NCBI RefSeq assembly: GCF_029581195.1
Contig: NZ_CP120737.1
Span: 6,177,001 to 6,241,000, forward strand
Source of the DNA: Solwaraspora sp. WMMD791
Lineage (GTDB): Bacteria > Actinomycetota > Actinomycetes > Mycobacteriales > Micromonosporaceae
Reading direction: 5' to 3'
Length of the DNA: 64,000 nucleotides
Within the stretch, counting starts at the first letter, position 1; the number at the start of each line of letters is the position of its first letter. The translations under genes and the position numbers were made by a program. Under the pieces are notes generated by a model. That model ran no database searches and was not told where the DNA came from. It was given only the letters and a program-made list of their open reading frames with translations. Positions 26,023 to 33,755 of this stretch are shown here, piece by piece.

Positions 26023-26808
26023 GTGGACCTGGACCCCCTCGCGCTCCACATTCAGAACGGGGTGCTCAACGGCCCTGTAGCGATCAGTTACGCCGTCCTC
26101 GCCGCGGTCGCCTTCGCGTACTGCGTGGTCCGGGGCCGCCGTGACCTCGACGACCGCCTCGCCCCGATGGCCGGCCTGGTCGCCGCGTTCATCTTCGCCG
26201 TCCAGATGCTCAACTTCCCGGTCCTGCCCGGGGTCAGCGGCCACCTGCTCGGCGGCGCGCTCGCCGCGCTGCTGGTCGGGCCCTGGGTCGGTGCGCTCTG
26301 CGTGTCGATCGTGCTGATCGTGCAGGCGTTGCTGTTCGCCGACGGCGGAGTCACCGCCATCGGCCCGAACGTCACCAACATGGCCCTGGTCGGCACCGCC
26401 GCCGCGTACGGGCTGATCTTCGTGCTGCTGCGGGTGCTGCCGCGCACCCCGACCGGGCTGGCGGTGACCGCCTTCGTCGCGTCGGTGGTCAGTGTGGTCG
26501 CCGCCGCGTTGAGCTTCGTGCTGCAGTACGCCATCGGCGGCACCACCCAGTTGCAGGAGTTCGGCCTCGGCCAGGTGCTGGCGCTGATGACCGGCACCCA
26601 CGTCCTCATCGGGATCGGCGAAGGGCTGATCGCCGCGGTCACCGTACTGACCGTCGCCCGGACCCGCCCGGACCTGGTGTACGCCCTGCGCGGCCTGCGC
26701 CGCCCGACCACGCCGACCACGCCGAGCGCGCCGGCCGCTCCCACCACGCCGGCCGCTCCCACCACGCCGACCACCAGCCAGCCCGCATCCGCCGGAGGTG
26801 CCGCATGA
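26023..26808 (+). CDS. cbiM: ECF transporter substrate-binding permease, CbiM/NikM type
   Basis: A 261-residue S-component for cobalt or nickel with about seven TM helices. GHLLGGALAALLVGPW (about residues 75-90) is the conserved CbiM/NikM metal-site helix with its His, and LFADGG and GPNVTNMALVG follow. GTG 26023 has GGGAGG upstream. In CbiM/NikM the metal is held by the N-terminal Met-His amine site (MHIPDG). Here the equivalent HIQNG is preceded by eight residues (MDLDPLAL), so that site is displaced or processing occurs. The C-terminus is a Pro/Thr/Ala repeat tail. Nickel is favoured by the upstream Nur-like box. Confidence 0.85.
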   Translation: MDLDPLALHIQNGVLNGPVAISYAVLAAVAFAYCVVRGRRDLDDRLAPMAGLVAAFIFAVQMLNFPVLPGVSGHLLGGALAALLVGPWVGALCVSIVLIVQALLFADGGVTAIGPNVTNMALVGTAAAYGLIFVLLRVLPRTPTGLAVTAFVASVVSVVAAALSFVLQYAIGGTTQLQEFGLGQVLALMTGTHVLIGIGEGLIAAVTVLTVARTRPDLVYALRGLRRPTTPTTPSAPAAPTTPAAPTTPTTSQPASAGGAA

Positions 26809-27170
26809 AACGCAACACCGGGTTCGTCCTGGCCGGGCTGCTCGTCTCGCTGCTGCTCGCCGGGGTGGTGAGCAACTTTGCCTCCGGCTCGCCCGACGGG
26901 CTGGACTCGGCGTCGACCCGGGGCTGCCAGGTCGACGGCGAGGAGATCGTCGGCGGTGCCTGCATGGCGTCCGGTGCCCGCGAGCACGAGCTGTCCGACA
27001 GCCCGTTCGCCGACTACGGCCTGGCCGCCGTGGACAACGCCTTCCTCGGTACGGCGGTCGCCGGTGTCGTCGGGGTGCTGCTCACCTTCGCCATCGCCGG
27101 CGGGCTGTTCTGGCTGGCTCGGGTCCGCCGGTCGCAGGAGCCGGCCGGCGCCTCGACCGGCGAGCGGTAG
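26805..27170 (+). CDS. CbiN-like PDGLE-domain membrane component
   Basis: A 121-residue protein with two TM helices (about 8-27 and 83-105) and an extracytoplasmic loop bearing SPDGLDSA, the PDGLE motif of CbiN/NikN-like accessory subunits. These help load metal on the M component. Its ATG overlaps the cbiM stop by ATGA. The loop between the helices has two Cys residues (Cys47 and Cys57), uncommon in the family, which might form a disulfide. Confidence 0.85.
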   Translation: MKRNTGFVLAGLLVSLLLAGVVSNFASGSPDGLDSASTRGCQVDGEEIVGGACMASGAREHELSDSPFADYGLAAVDNAFLGTAVAGVVGVLLTFAIAGGLFWLARVRRSQEPAGASTGER

Positions 27171-27182
27171 AGGCGGGTCACG

Positions 27183-27950
27183 GTGGGCGCGGGGCACTCG
27201 CAGGTGCTGCACCTGGAGCGGGACAGCCTGGTGCACCGGCTCGCCCCGGAGACCAAGATCGCGGCGATGGTGGCCTTCACCCTGGCGGTGGTGGCCACCC
27301 CGCGCGAGCAGCTGTGGGCCTTCGGCGGGTACGCCGTACTGGTGGCGGTGGTGGCGGCACTGGCCCGGGTGCCGGCCGGCTGGCTGGCCCGCCGGTCGCT
27401 GATCGAGGTCCCGTTCGTCGCGTTCGCGGTGGCGCTGCCGTGGCTGGCCGGCGGTGAGCAGGTCGTCGTCGGTGGGCTCAGCCTGTCGGTCGAGGGCCTC
27501 TACGGCGGCTGGAACATCCTGGCCAAGGCGACCCTCGGGGTGCTCGCCTCGTTGCTGCTGGCGGCCACCACCACCAGCCGTGACCTGCTGGTCGGCCTGG
27601 ACCGGCTGCGCTGCCCGGCGGTCATCACGCAGATCGCCACGTTCATGCTGCGCTACGTCGACGTGCTGGTCGACGAGGCCCGGCGGATGCGTATCGCCCG
27701 AATCTCCCGGGGCGACGACCCCCGCTTCCTCTGGCAGGTCCGGGGCTTCGCCGCCGGCATCGGGGCGCTGTTCCTGCGGGCGTTCGAACGTGGTGAGCGG
27801 GTCTACCTGGCGATGATCTCCCGGGGCTACACCGGTCGGATGCCGGCGGCCTGGCATGCGACCGGCGGCGCGACGGCCCGGCAGTGGGCGGCGGCGGCGT
27901 CGGTGCCGGCCACGGCGGCTACGATCGCCGCCGTGGCGGTACTGCGGTGA
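27183..27950 (+). CDS. cbiQ: ECF transporter T component, CbiQ type
   Basis: The transmembrane coupling subunit of 255 residues, with about five hydrophobic segments. The two Ala-Arg-Gly-like coupling motifs that press on the ATPases are visible as RIARISRGDDPR (about 169-180) and MISRGYTGRM (about 214-223). A GTG start follows the PDGLE gene by 12 bases and its stop overlaps the ATPase start (GTGA). It acts with CbiM, the PDGLE protein and CbiO in metal uptake. Confidence 0.92.
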   Translation: MGAGHSQVLHLERDSLVHRLAPETKIAAMVAFTLAVVATPREQLWAFGGYAVLVAVVAALARVPAGWLARRSLIEVPFVAFAVALPWLAGGEQVVVGGLSLSVEGLYGGWNILAKATLGVLASLLLAATTTSRDLLVGLDRLRCPAVITQIATFMLRYVDVLVDEARRMRIARISRGDDPRFLWQVRGFAAGIGALFLRAFERGERVYLAMISRGYTGRMPAAWHATGGATARQWAAAASVPATAATIAAVAVLR

Positions 27951-28801
27951 CCACGACCGGCGGCGAGCAGCCCGGCCGGCCAAACGGCGGCGAGCAGCCC
28001 GGCCCGCCGTCGCTGCGGGTACGGGATCTGCACTTCAGCTACCCGGACGGGCACCCGGCGTTGCACGGGGTGGACCTGACGGTGCCCGCCGGTGCCCGGG
28101 TGGCGTTGCTGGGGCCGAACGGGGCCGGCAAGACCACCCTGGTGCTGCACCTCAACGGCGTACTGCGGGGCGGGTCCGGGCAGGTCGAGGTGGCCGGGCT
28201 GACGGTGGACGACCGGCGGGCCACCCTGGCCGAGGTGCGGCGCCGGGTCGGGATCGTCTTCCAGGACCCGGACGACCAACTGTTCCTGCCGACGGTCGCC
28301 GAGGACGTGGCGTTCGGGCCGGCGAACCTGGGGCTGCGCGGGGCGCAGCTCGCGGCGCGGGTCGACGAGGCGTTGGCCGCCGTCGGGATGTCCGAGCATC
28401 GCGACCGTACCCCGCAGCACCTGTCCTTCGGTCAGCGCCGGCGGGTGGCGGTGGCGACGGTGCTGGCGATGCGTCCGGAGATCCTGGTGCTCGACGAGCC
28501 GTCGTCGAACCTGGATCCGGCGGCCCGCCGGGAGCTGGCCGAGATCCTGCACGGGCTGTCGGTCACGATTCTGATGGTCACCCACGATCTGCCGTACGCG
28601 ATCCAGCTGTGCGAGCGGTCGGTGATCCTGGACGCCGGTCGGGTGGTGGCGGACGGGCCGACCGCGCAGTTGCTGGCGGACCCGCAGTTGCTGGCCCGGC
28701 ACCGGCTGGAGCTACCGGTCGGCTTCGACCCGCTGCTCGCCGCCGATCAGCTCGCCGCCGCCCGAGGTGCCGGGTGGTCCGGTGACCGGCTCCGCGCGTA
28801 G
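27947..28801 (+). CDS. cbiO: ECF transporter ATPase, CbiO type
   Basis: A 284-residue ABC ATPase. Walker A is GPNGAGKTT (about residues 52-60), the Q-loop VFQDPDDQLF is typical of ECF ATPases, the signature is LSFGQ rather than LSGGQ, Walker B is ILVLDEPSS, and the switch His is in MVTHDL. A polar N-terminus with a GGEQPG repeat precedes the domain. GTG 27947 overlaps the cbiQ stop. Only one ATPase gene is present, so it should act as a homodimer. Its last 90 bases overlap the 3' end of a gene on the other strand. Confidence 0.92.
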   Translation: MTTTGGEQPGRPNGGEQPGPPSLRVRDLHFSYPDGHPALHGVDLTVPAGARVALLGPNGAGKTTLVLHLNGVLRGGSGQVEVAGLTVDDRRATLAEVRRRVGIVFQDPDDQLFLPTVAEDVAFGPANLGLRGAQLAARVDEALAAVGMSEHRDRTPQHLSFGQRRRVAVATVLAMRPEILVLDEPSSNLDPAARRELAEILHGLSVTILMVTHDLPYAIQLCERSVILDAGRVVADGPTAQLLADPQLLARHRLELPVGFDPLLAADQLAAARGAGWSGDRLRA

Positions 28802-29854
28802 TCGCAGCACCGCGCCGACCGCGACCGCCGCGCCGACGGCGACGATGACGGCGACGGTGACCCGGGGCCACCAGCCGGGGCCGGGTACCGGTGCGATCGC
28901 CCGGGCGAAGACGGCGGCGTTCGCCGCCCCGGCGAAGATCGCCAGGCAGGCACCGCCCAGCGCCAGGGCCAGTTCGACCCCGGGGCGGCGGCGCACCGCG
29001 TACCCGGCGGCGGCCAACGCGGCCACCCCGGTGACCAGCGCCCAGACCGGTCCGGCGAGGAGCGCGTCGAGGACCCCGCCGAACCCGCCGCCGGCGCCGG
29101 CGGTCACCGCGCGGGTGACGGCATAGCCGACCGCGATCGCGCCGCCGACGGCGAGTCCGACGGCCGACAACCGGTGCGCGGTACGCGGTCCGCGCCGGGC
29201 CGCGGCCAGCAGGCCCGACACCATGAGTACGGCGCCGAGCAGCGTGCCGCCACACCAGTGCAGCGGGTCCGGCGGCGGCACCCAGTCCAGGGTGCCGCGC
29301 AGCTCGGCCGGGGTGACACCGACGCGCAGCGGGACGACCCAGTCCCGTACCCGGTGCGGCTGGTCGGGTGCGGCGCGCACCGCCTCTGGTGGTCCGTCGG
29401 CCAGCCAGTAGGTGCGCTGGTCGTGCCAGCGGACGACCGGTTCGGTGCTGATCCGGCGCCAGTCCGGTGGTGCGGTCGGGTCGGCGTCGGTCGGCACCGG
29501 GGTGTCGCCGGCGAGGGTTTCGTTGCGGTACGCGGTGGGGGATCGGCGGTTCTGGTAGACCCCGTCCGGGCGGATCTCCAGGTACGGCTCTCCGTCGTAG
29601 CCGAGCACCTCGACCGGCCGGTCGCCACGGTTGGTCAGCTCAAGACGGGCACCGGCCTCGACGACCCGTACCGTGACGGCGTCGAGGGCCGGGACGGTGC
29701 CGGTCACGGTGACCCGGTAGTCGGTGGCGGCGGGGGCGTCCGCGCCGTGCGCGGCGGCCGGTGCGCCGGTGGCGACGAGCACCGCCGCCGGTACGCCGAC
29801 GAGCACCGCGCTCGCCACGGCGGCCAGTACGGCCAGTCGCCCGGGTGCCCGCAC
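28712..29854 (-). CDS. Unknown exported membrane protein beside copper genes
   Basis: A 380-residue protein I do not recognise as a named family. A signal peptide (about 7-34, ending APAAAHG) leads to an extracytoplasmic domain of about 175 residues rich in beta-strands (TVPALDAVTVRVVEAGARLELTNRGDRPVEVLGYDG) followed by five hydrophobic segments. A single His follows the predicted cleavage site, as in CopC and YcnI nearby. GTG 29854 lies two bases after the DsbA-like stop, so the two are one operon. It overlaps the cbiO 3' end by 90 bases on the opposite strand. A role in copper or metal handling is a context guess. Confidence 0.6.
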   Translation of the reverse strand: MRAPGRLAVLAAVASAVLVGVPAAVLVATGAPAAAHGADAPAATDYRVTVTGTVPALDAVTVRVVEAGARLELTNRGDRPVEVLGYDGEPYLEIRPDGVYQNRRSPTAYRNETLAGDTPVPTDADPTAPPDWRRISTEPVVRWHDQRTYWLADGPPEAVRAAPDQPHRVRDWVVPLRVGVTPAELRGTLDWVPPPDPLHWCGGTLLGAVLMVSGLLAAARRGPRTAHRLSAVGLAVGGAIAVGYAVTRAVTAGAGGGFGGVLDALLAGPVWALVTGVAALAAAGYAVRRRPGVELALALGGACLAIFAGAANAAVFARAIAPVPGPGWWPRVTVAVIVAVGAAVAVGAVLRLRAEPVTGPPGTSGGGELIGGEQRVEADR

Positions 29855-29856
29855 GG

Positions 29857-30567
29857 TCAGCCGGCCGCGTCCACGGCGGCGGTGATGGCGTCCGCGCTGG
29901 ACCCGACGGTCTCGCCGTCGACCTGCACGGTCGGGGTGCCGCTGACGCCGGCCCGGCCGGCCTGCTCGGTGACGTGGGCGGGCCAGCCACGGTAGGTGTC
30001 GTCGCGGACGCACCGACCGAAGCTGCCGGTGTCCAGGCCGACGTCTCCGCCGATGGCGATCAGCTGTTCGGTGCTCAGGCCGGGGCCACCTTCGGCCGGC
30101 TGCTGCTCGTACAGCGCGGCGGCGTACTCGCTGAACTTGCCGCCGGCGGCCGCGCAGCCGGACGCGGCGGACGCCCGCGTCGAGTACGCGTCGTCGCTGA
30201 GCCGGTCGAGGATCGCGACAGGGTGGTACACGAGGGTGATCCTGCCATCCGCGACGAGTTGGTCCAGGGTCGGCCCGACCTGCTGTTCGAACTGCCGGCA
30301 GGCGGGGCAGAGAAAGTCGGCGTAGAGGTCGACGGTGACCGGGCCGTCGCCGATCGGGATGCCGGAGTCGTTGGCGACGGCGCCGGGTGGTGCGGTGTAC
30401 TCGCCGCCGCGCTGGGTCTGGTAGACGGCCCAGCCGATCATCCCGGCGAGGACCACCGCCACGGCGGCCGCGACCGACGTCCACAGGGCGCGTTGGCGTC
30501 GTCGTTCCCGGGCGATCTGTTCGCGGACCACCCGGGCGGCCTTCTTCTGCTCCACTCGCCGGCTCAT
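29857..30567 (-). CDS. Membrane-anchored DsbA-family thiol-disulfide oxidoreductase
   Basis: A 236-residue thioredoxin-fold protein anchored by one TM helix (about 29-50) after a long basic cytoplasmic N-terminus. The active site CPAC (87-90) lies in YADFLCPACRQFE, and the cis-Pro loop is SGTPTVQVDG. It probably makes, or keeps reduced, disulfides in exported proteins. Neighbours are a MauE/DoxX-type protein, which usually supplies electrons to such thioredoxin-fold partners, and copper proteins. ATG complementary to 30565-30567 is preferred over a GTG three codons upstream. Confidence 0.85.
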   Translation of the reverse strand: MSRRVEQKKAARVVREQIARERRRQRALWTSVAAAVAVVLAGMIGWAVYQTQRGGEYTAPPGAVANDSGIPIGDGPVTVDLYADFLCPACRQFEQQVGPTLDQLVADGRITLVYHPVAILDRLSDDAYSTRASAASGCAAAGGKFSEYAAALYEQQPAEGGPGLSTEQLIAIGGDVGLDTGSFGRCVRDDTYRGWPAHVTEQAGRAGVSGTPTVQVDGETVGSSADAITAAVDAAG

Positions 30568-30618
30568 CGCCGTCACCCGCCGATCTGAGGATCACTGACA
30601 ATCAAAGGTGTCTATCGC

Positions 30619-31110
30619 CTATTTATGCTCAAAGATGGCCATGTCGGCTGACCACATCGTCCGCGGGAACCAGATCAGGAACCCGGCCAGCGCGAGAAAC
30701 GCCAGGTCACGCAGGATCTCCGGTCCGTAGCTGGGGTCCTGCCCGGCGGCCAGCTCACCGCCGACACCGAAGCATCCGCAGTCGATGCGCAGCCCTCGCG
30801 ACCAGGCCGACGCGATACCGGCGACGAAGATCACCAGCAGTACGGCCGACAGCACCGCGCAGAGCCGGGTGGCCAGCCCGATCAGCAGCAGCACCCCGAG
30901 GGCCAGTTCGACAAGTGGCAGCGCCGCGCCGATCACCATCGCCAGGTCGTACGGGAAGATCTGGTACGCGTTGACCGACCGGCCGGAACCGGCCAGATCG
31001 GTGACCTTGGAGCCGCCGGCGTACAGCCAGACGGCGGCCAGCCCCAGGCGGGCGACCATGCCGAGCCAGGGCGCCACCGTCGGCCAGCGCCCGCCCGTAC
31101 CAGCTGTCAT
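30619..31110 (-). CDS. MauE/DoxX-family redox membrane protein
   Basis: A 163-residue protein with four TM helices and the conserved ARLGLAAVWLYAGGSKV start of DoxX/MauE proteins. It has paired cysteines in LRIDCGCFG (about residues 110-118), typical of MauE-type proteins that pass reducing equivalents to a thioredoxin-like partner. That partner is probably the DsbA-like protein just downstream. It is divergent from copCD across a region with a 10-bp inverted repeat. The quinone-linked reductant role is family knowledge. Confidence 0.85.
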   Translation of the reverse strand: MTAGTGGRWPTVAPWLGMVARLGLAAVWLYAGGSKVTDLAGSGRSVNAYQIFPYDLAMVIGAALPLVELALGVLLLIGLATRLCAVLSAVLLVIFVAGIASAWSRGLRIDCGCFGVGGELAAGQDPSYGPEILRDLAFLALAGFLIWFPRTMWSADMAIFEHK

Positions 31111-31138
31111 GTCTATTGGTCGCTCCCCACCCGGCGCC

Positions 31139-31174
31139 GGGTTCCCGGCGGATGTGACAACAAACCGGGAACCC
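31139..31174. promoter_or_regulatory. Inverted repeat in the divergent MauE/CopCD promoter region
   Basis: GGGTTCCCGG (31139-31148) and CCGGGAACCC (31165-31174) form perfect arms around 16 bases, 28 bases from the MauE start. The position suits a regulator acting on both directions. The GGGAAC words resemble ECF-sigma -35 elements, but I find no -10 at correct spacing. Confidence 0.4.
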
Positions 31175-31282
31175 GGATGTCCTTCGTCACACCCGGGTCG
31201 GCGGGAACTTTTTCGCCCGTCGCACCGACCAACAACGAATGAGGCGGAGCCGGGTCGCGCGGACAGGGGTGGACCGGCGAGC

Positions 31283-32944
31283 ATGTTCCCCATGACTGCC
31301 GCTTCCCACAGGTGGACCTCCCGGCTCGCCGCCATCGCCGCACTGGTGCTGGCGGCACTGCCGGTCGTCCTGCTGCCCGCCACCCCGGCCAGCGCACACG
31401 CCGTACTGGTCAGCACCAGCCCGGTGGTCGACGCGGTGCTGCCGAACGCCCCGGCCGAGGTGGTGCTCACCTTCTCCGAGTCGGTGCGGCAGGTGCCCGA
31501 CCGGGTCCGGGTGATCGCCCCGGACGGGCAGCGGGTCGACCAGGGCGAGCCGGTGTTCAACGGGGCGGTGGTCAGCGTCGCGGTCGACCAGCAGACCTCC
31601 CGGGGCACGTATCTGGTCAGCTACCGGGTCATCTCCGCCGACGGCCACCCGGTCACCGGCGGCTTCACCTACTCGGTCGGCGCGCCGTCGGCGGTGCCGA
31701 CCGACACCGGTGGTGCCGAGACCGATCCGCTGGTCAGCCGGCTGATCCAGGTCGCCAAGTTCGCCGGATACGTCGGCCTGCTGCTGATCGTCGGCCCGGT
31801 GCTGGTACTCACCATGCTCTGGCCACGGCGGTTGTCGCGGGCCGGCCCGGGGCGGCTGGTCTGGGCCGGACTCGGGCTCGTCGCGGCGGCCACCCTGGCG
31901 GCCATCTGGCTGCAGGCCCCGTACGTCACCGGCGGTGGGCTGGCGGACGCCGACGGCGCGGCCCTGCGCGACGTGCTGGGCAGCAGTCTCGGCGCGGCCA
32001 TGCTGGTCCGCCTCGGTGTGCTGGCCGCCGCCGCTGTCCTGATCCGCCCCCTGCTGGCGGGTACGGACGGCAGCAGCGACCGGATCCTGCTCGGCGTGCT
32101 GGCGGTGATCGGCGCTTTCACCTGGCCGCTGGCCGGACACCCGGCGGCCTCCCCGGTGCCCGCCGTCTCGGTGGTCGTCGACGCCGTGCACCTGGCCGGG
32201 ATGGCCGTCTGGCTCGGCGGGCTGCTGATGCTCGCGGTGTTCCTGCTGCGTCAGGCCGACGAGCGGGAGCTCGGCGCGATCCTGCCGATCTGGTCGCGGT
32301 GGGCCGCGTTGGCCGTGTGCGGCCTGCTGCTGGCCGGCACCGTCCAGGCGTTGATCGAGGTCGGGACCTTCGGCGCGCTGGTCGGCACCACGTACGGTCG
32401 ACTGCTGCTGGCCAAGATCGGGCTGTTCGTCGTCGTGCTGGCGGTGGCGGCGTACTCGCGGCAGCTGGTGCGCAACCGGACCGCCGCCGGTCAGCCCGGT
32501 CGGATGCGCCGGGCGATCGTCGCCGAGTTGGCGGTGACCGCAGTGGTGCTGGCGGTGACCGCGGTGCTGGTGCAGACCACCCCGGCGCGGACTGCCGTCG
32601 CCGACGACCTGCGGGCCACCAGCACCTACTTCTCCACCACCTTGACCAGCGACATCTACTCGCTGCAGGTCGAGGTGGATCCGGCCCGACGCGGCAACAA
32701 CTCGGTCCACCTGTACGCCTACACCCCGGACAACCGCCCACAGCCGGTCGTCGAGTGGCAGGCGACGGCGGCGTTGCCGGCCAGTGGGGTGGAGCCGATC
32801 GAGATTCCGCTGCTGCCGTTGACCGACAACCACGCCACCGGCGAGATCAGTCTGCCGACCACGGGAGACTGGGAGCTGCGGATCACCGTTCGGATCTCCG
32901 ACATCGACCAGGCCACCGTGTCCACCACGGTGGAGATCAGTTAG
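31283..32944 (+). CDS. CopC-CopD fusion copper resistance/import protein
   Basis: A 553-residue protein. A signal peptide (to about residue 38) exposes His39 as mature N-terminal residue of a CopC domain (HAVLVSTSPVVDAVLPNAPAEVVLTFSESV ... SADGHPVTGGFTYSVG), which binds copper by that His and downstream ligands. A CopD membrane domain follows with about eight TM helices (about 150-440), then a C-terminal extracytoplasmic beta domain (about 450-553). CopC/CopD handle copper outside and across the membrane. Two ATGs (31283, 31292) are possible starts. It is 13 bases upstream of the YcnI-like gene. Confidence 0.9.
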   Translation: MFPMTAASHRWTSRLAAIAALVLAALPVVLLPATPASAHAVLVSTSPVVDAVLPNAPAEVVLTFSESVRQVPDRVRVIAPDGQRVDQGEPVFNGAVVSVAVDQQTSRGTYLVSYRVISADGHPVTGGFTYSVGAPSAVPTDTGGAETDPLVSRLIQVAKFAGYVGLLLIVGPVLVLTMLWPRRLSRAGPGRLVWAGLGLVAAATLAAIWLQAPYVTGGGLADADGAALRDVLGSSLGAAMLVRLGVLAAAAVLIRPLLAGTDGSSDRILLGVLAVIGAFTWPLAGHPAASPVPAVSVVVDAVHLAGMAVWLGGLLMLAVFLLRQADERELGAILPIWSRWAALAVCGLLLAGTVQALIEVGTFGALVGTTYGRLLLAKIGLFVVVLAVAAYSRQLVRNRTAAGQPGRMRRAIVAELAVTAVVLAVTAVLVQTTPARTAVADDLRATSTYFSTTLTSDIYSLQVEVDPARRGNNSVHLYAYTPDNRPQPVVEWQATAALPASGVEPIEIPLLPLTDNHATGEISLPTTGDWELRITVRISDIDQATVSTTVEIS

Positions 32945-32957
32945 AAAGGGTTCCTTC

Positions 32958-33755
32958 ATGCTCCGTCACCGACGCACGCTGGCCCGCGCCGTGGCGCTCA
33001 CCGGCGCGACCGTCGTCGCCGGCGTCATCGGACTGGCCGCCCCCGCCGCCGCGCACATCACCGTCAACCCGTCCGAGGCGGTCGTCGGCGACTACGCCCG
33101 GCTGGCGTTCCGGGTGCCGAACGAGAGCGACGAGCACAGCACCACGCAGGTGGAGGTGGTGATGCCGGAGGAGACGCCGATCGCGTCGGCCACCCTGGCC
33201 CGGGTGCCCGGCTGGACGGCCCAGGTGCAGACCCAGCCGGTCGACCCGCCGCTGGAGGTGCACGGCGCCCAGGTCACCGAGGCGGTGGCCCGGATCGTCT
33301 GGACCGCCGACGACCCGCAGGCCGGGGTCCAACCGGGCGAGTTCCTGGAGTTCCCGGTCTCCCTCGGACCGCTGCCGGACGCCGAGCAGTTGGTGTTCAA
33401 GTCGCTGCAGACCTACTCCGACGGCACCGTGGTGCGGTGGATCGAGGTGCCGGTTCCCGGCCAGGACGAACCGGCCACCCCGGCGAGCGTGCTGACCCTG
33501 GTGCCGGAAGGCGCGCAGGCCCCGGCGGCCGGTGGCGGTGAGGAGACCGTCGACGAGGCGCCGGCCGCCGACGCGCAGCCCGGCACCGACACCGGTGGCT
33601 CCGGAGTGGCGCTCGGGCTCGGCGTCGCCGGACTGCTCGCCGGCCTCGGCGGTCTGGCGCTCGGTGGCCTGGCGTTCGCCCGGACCCGGCGACCCGCGCC
33701 CGCTACGGCGTCGGACTCGGCCCCGGCATCCAGTGGTGGCGGATCGGCAGACTGA
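32958..33755 (+). CDS. YcnI-like (DUF1775) copper-binding protein
   Basis: A 265-residue exported protein. The signal peptide ends at AAA, giving mature N-terminal His33 in HITVNPSEAVVGDYARLAFRVPNES, the mono-histidine copper site of YcnI proteins; the partner Trp is probably in RVPGWTAQVQ. After the beta-sandwich domain (to about 185) comes a Glu/Ala/Pro-rich stretch and a C-terminal TM anchor (about 213-238). It follows copCD closely and likely hands copper to it. The gene ends inside the 3' end of the opposing GT87 gene. Confidence 0.9.
   Translation: MLRHRRTLARAVALTGATVVAGVIGLAAPAAAHITVNPSEAVVGDYARLAFRVPNESDEHSTTQVEVVMPEETPIASATLARVPGWTAQVQTQPVDPPLEVHGAQVTEAVARIVWTADDPQAGVQPGEFLEFPVSLGPLPDAEQLVFKSLQTYSDGTVVRWIEVPVPGQDEPATPASVLTLVPEGAQAPAAGGGEETVDEAPAADAQPGTDTGGSGVALGLGVAGLLAGLGGLALGGLAFARTRRPAPATASDSAPASSGGGSAD

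Noticed and set aside
31165-31221. ECF-sigma promoter in the copper region
   Set aside because: GGGAAC and CGTC words occur, but spacers of 12 and 9 bases are too short for known ECF promoters.
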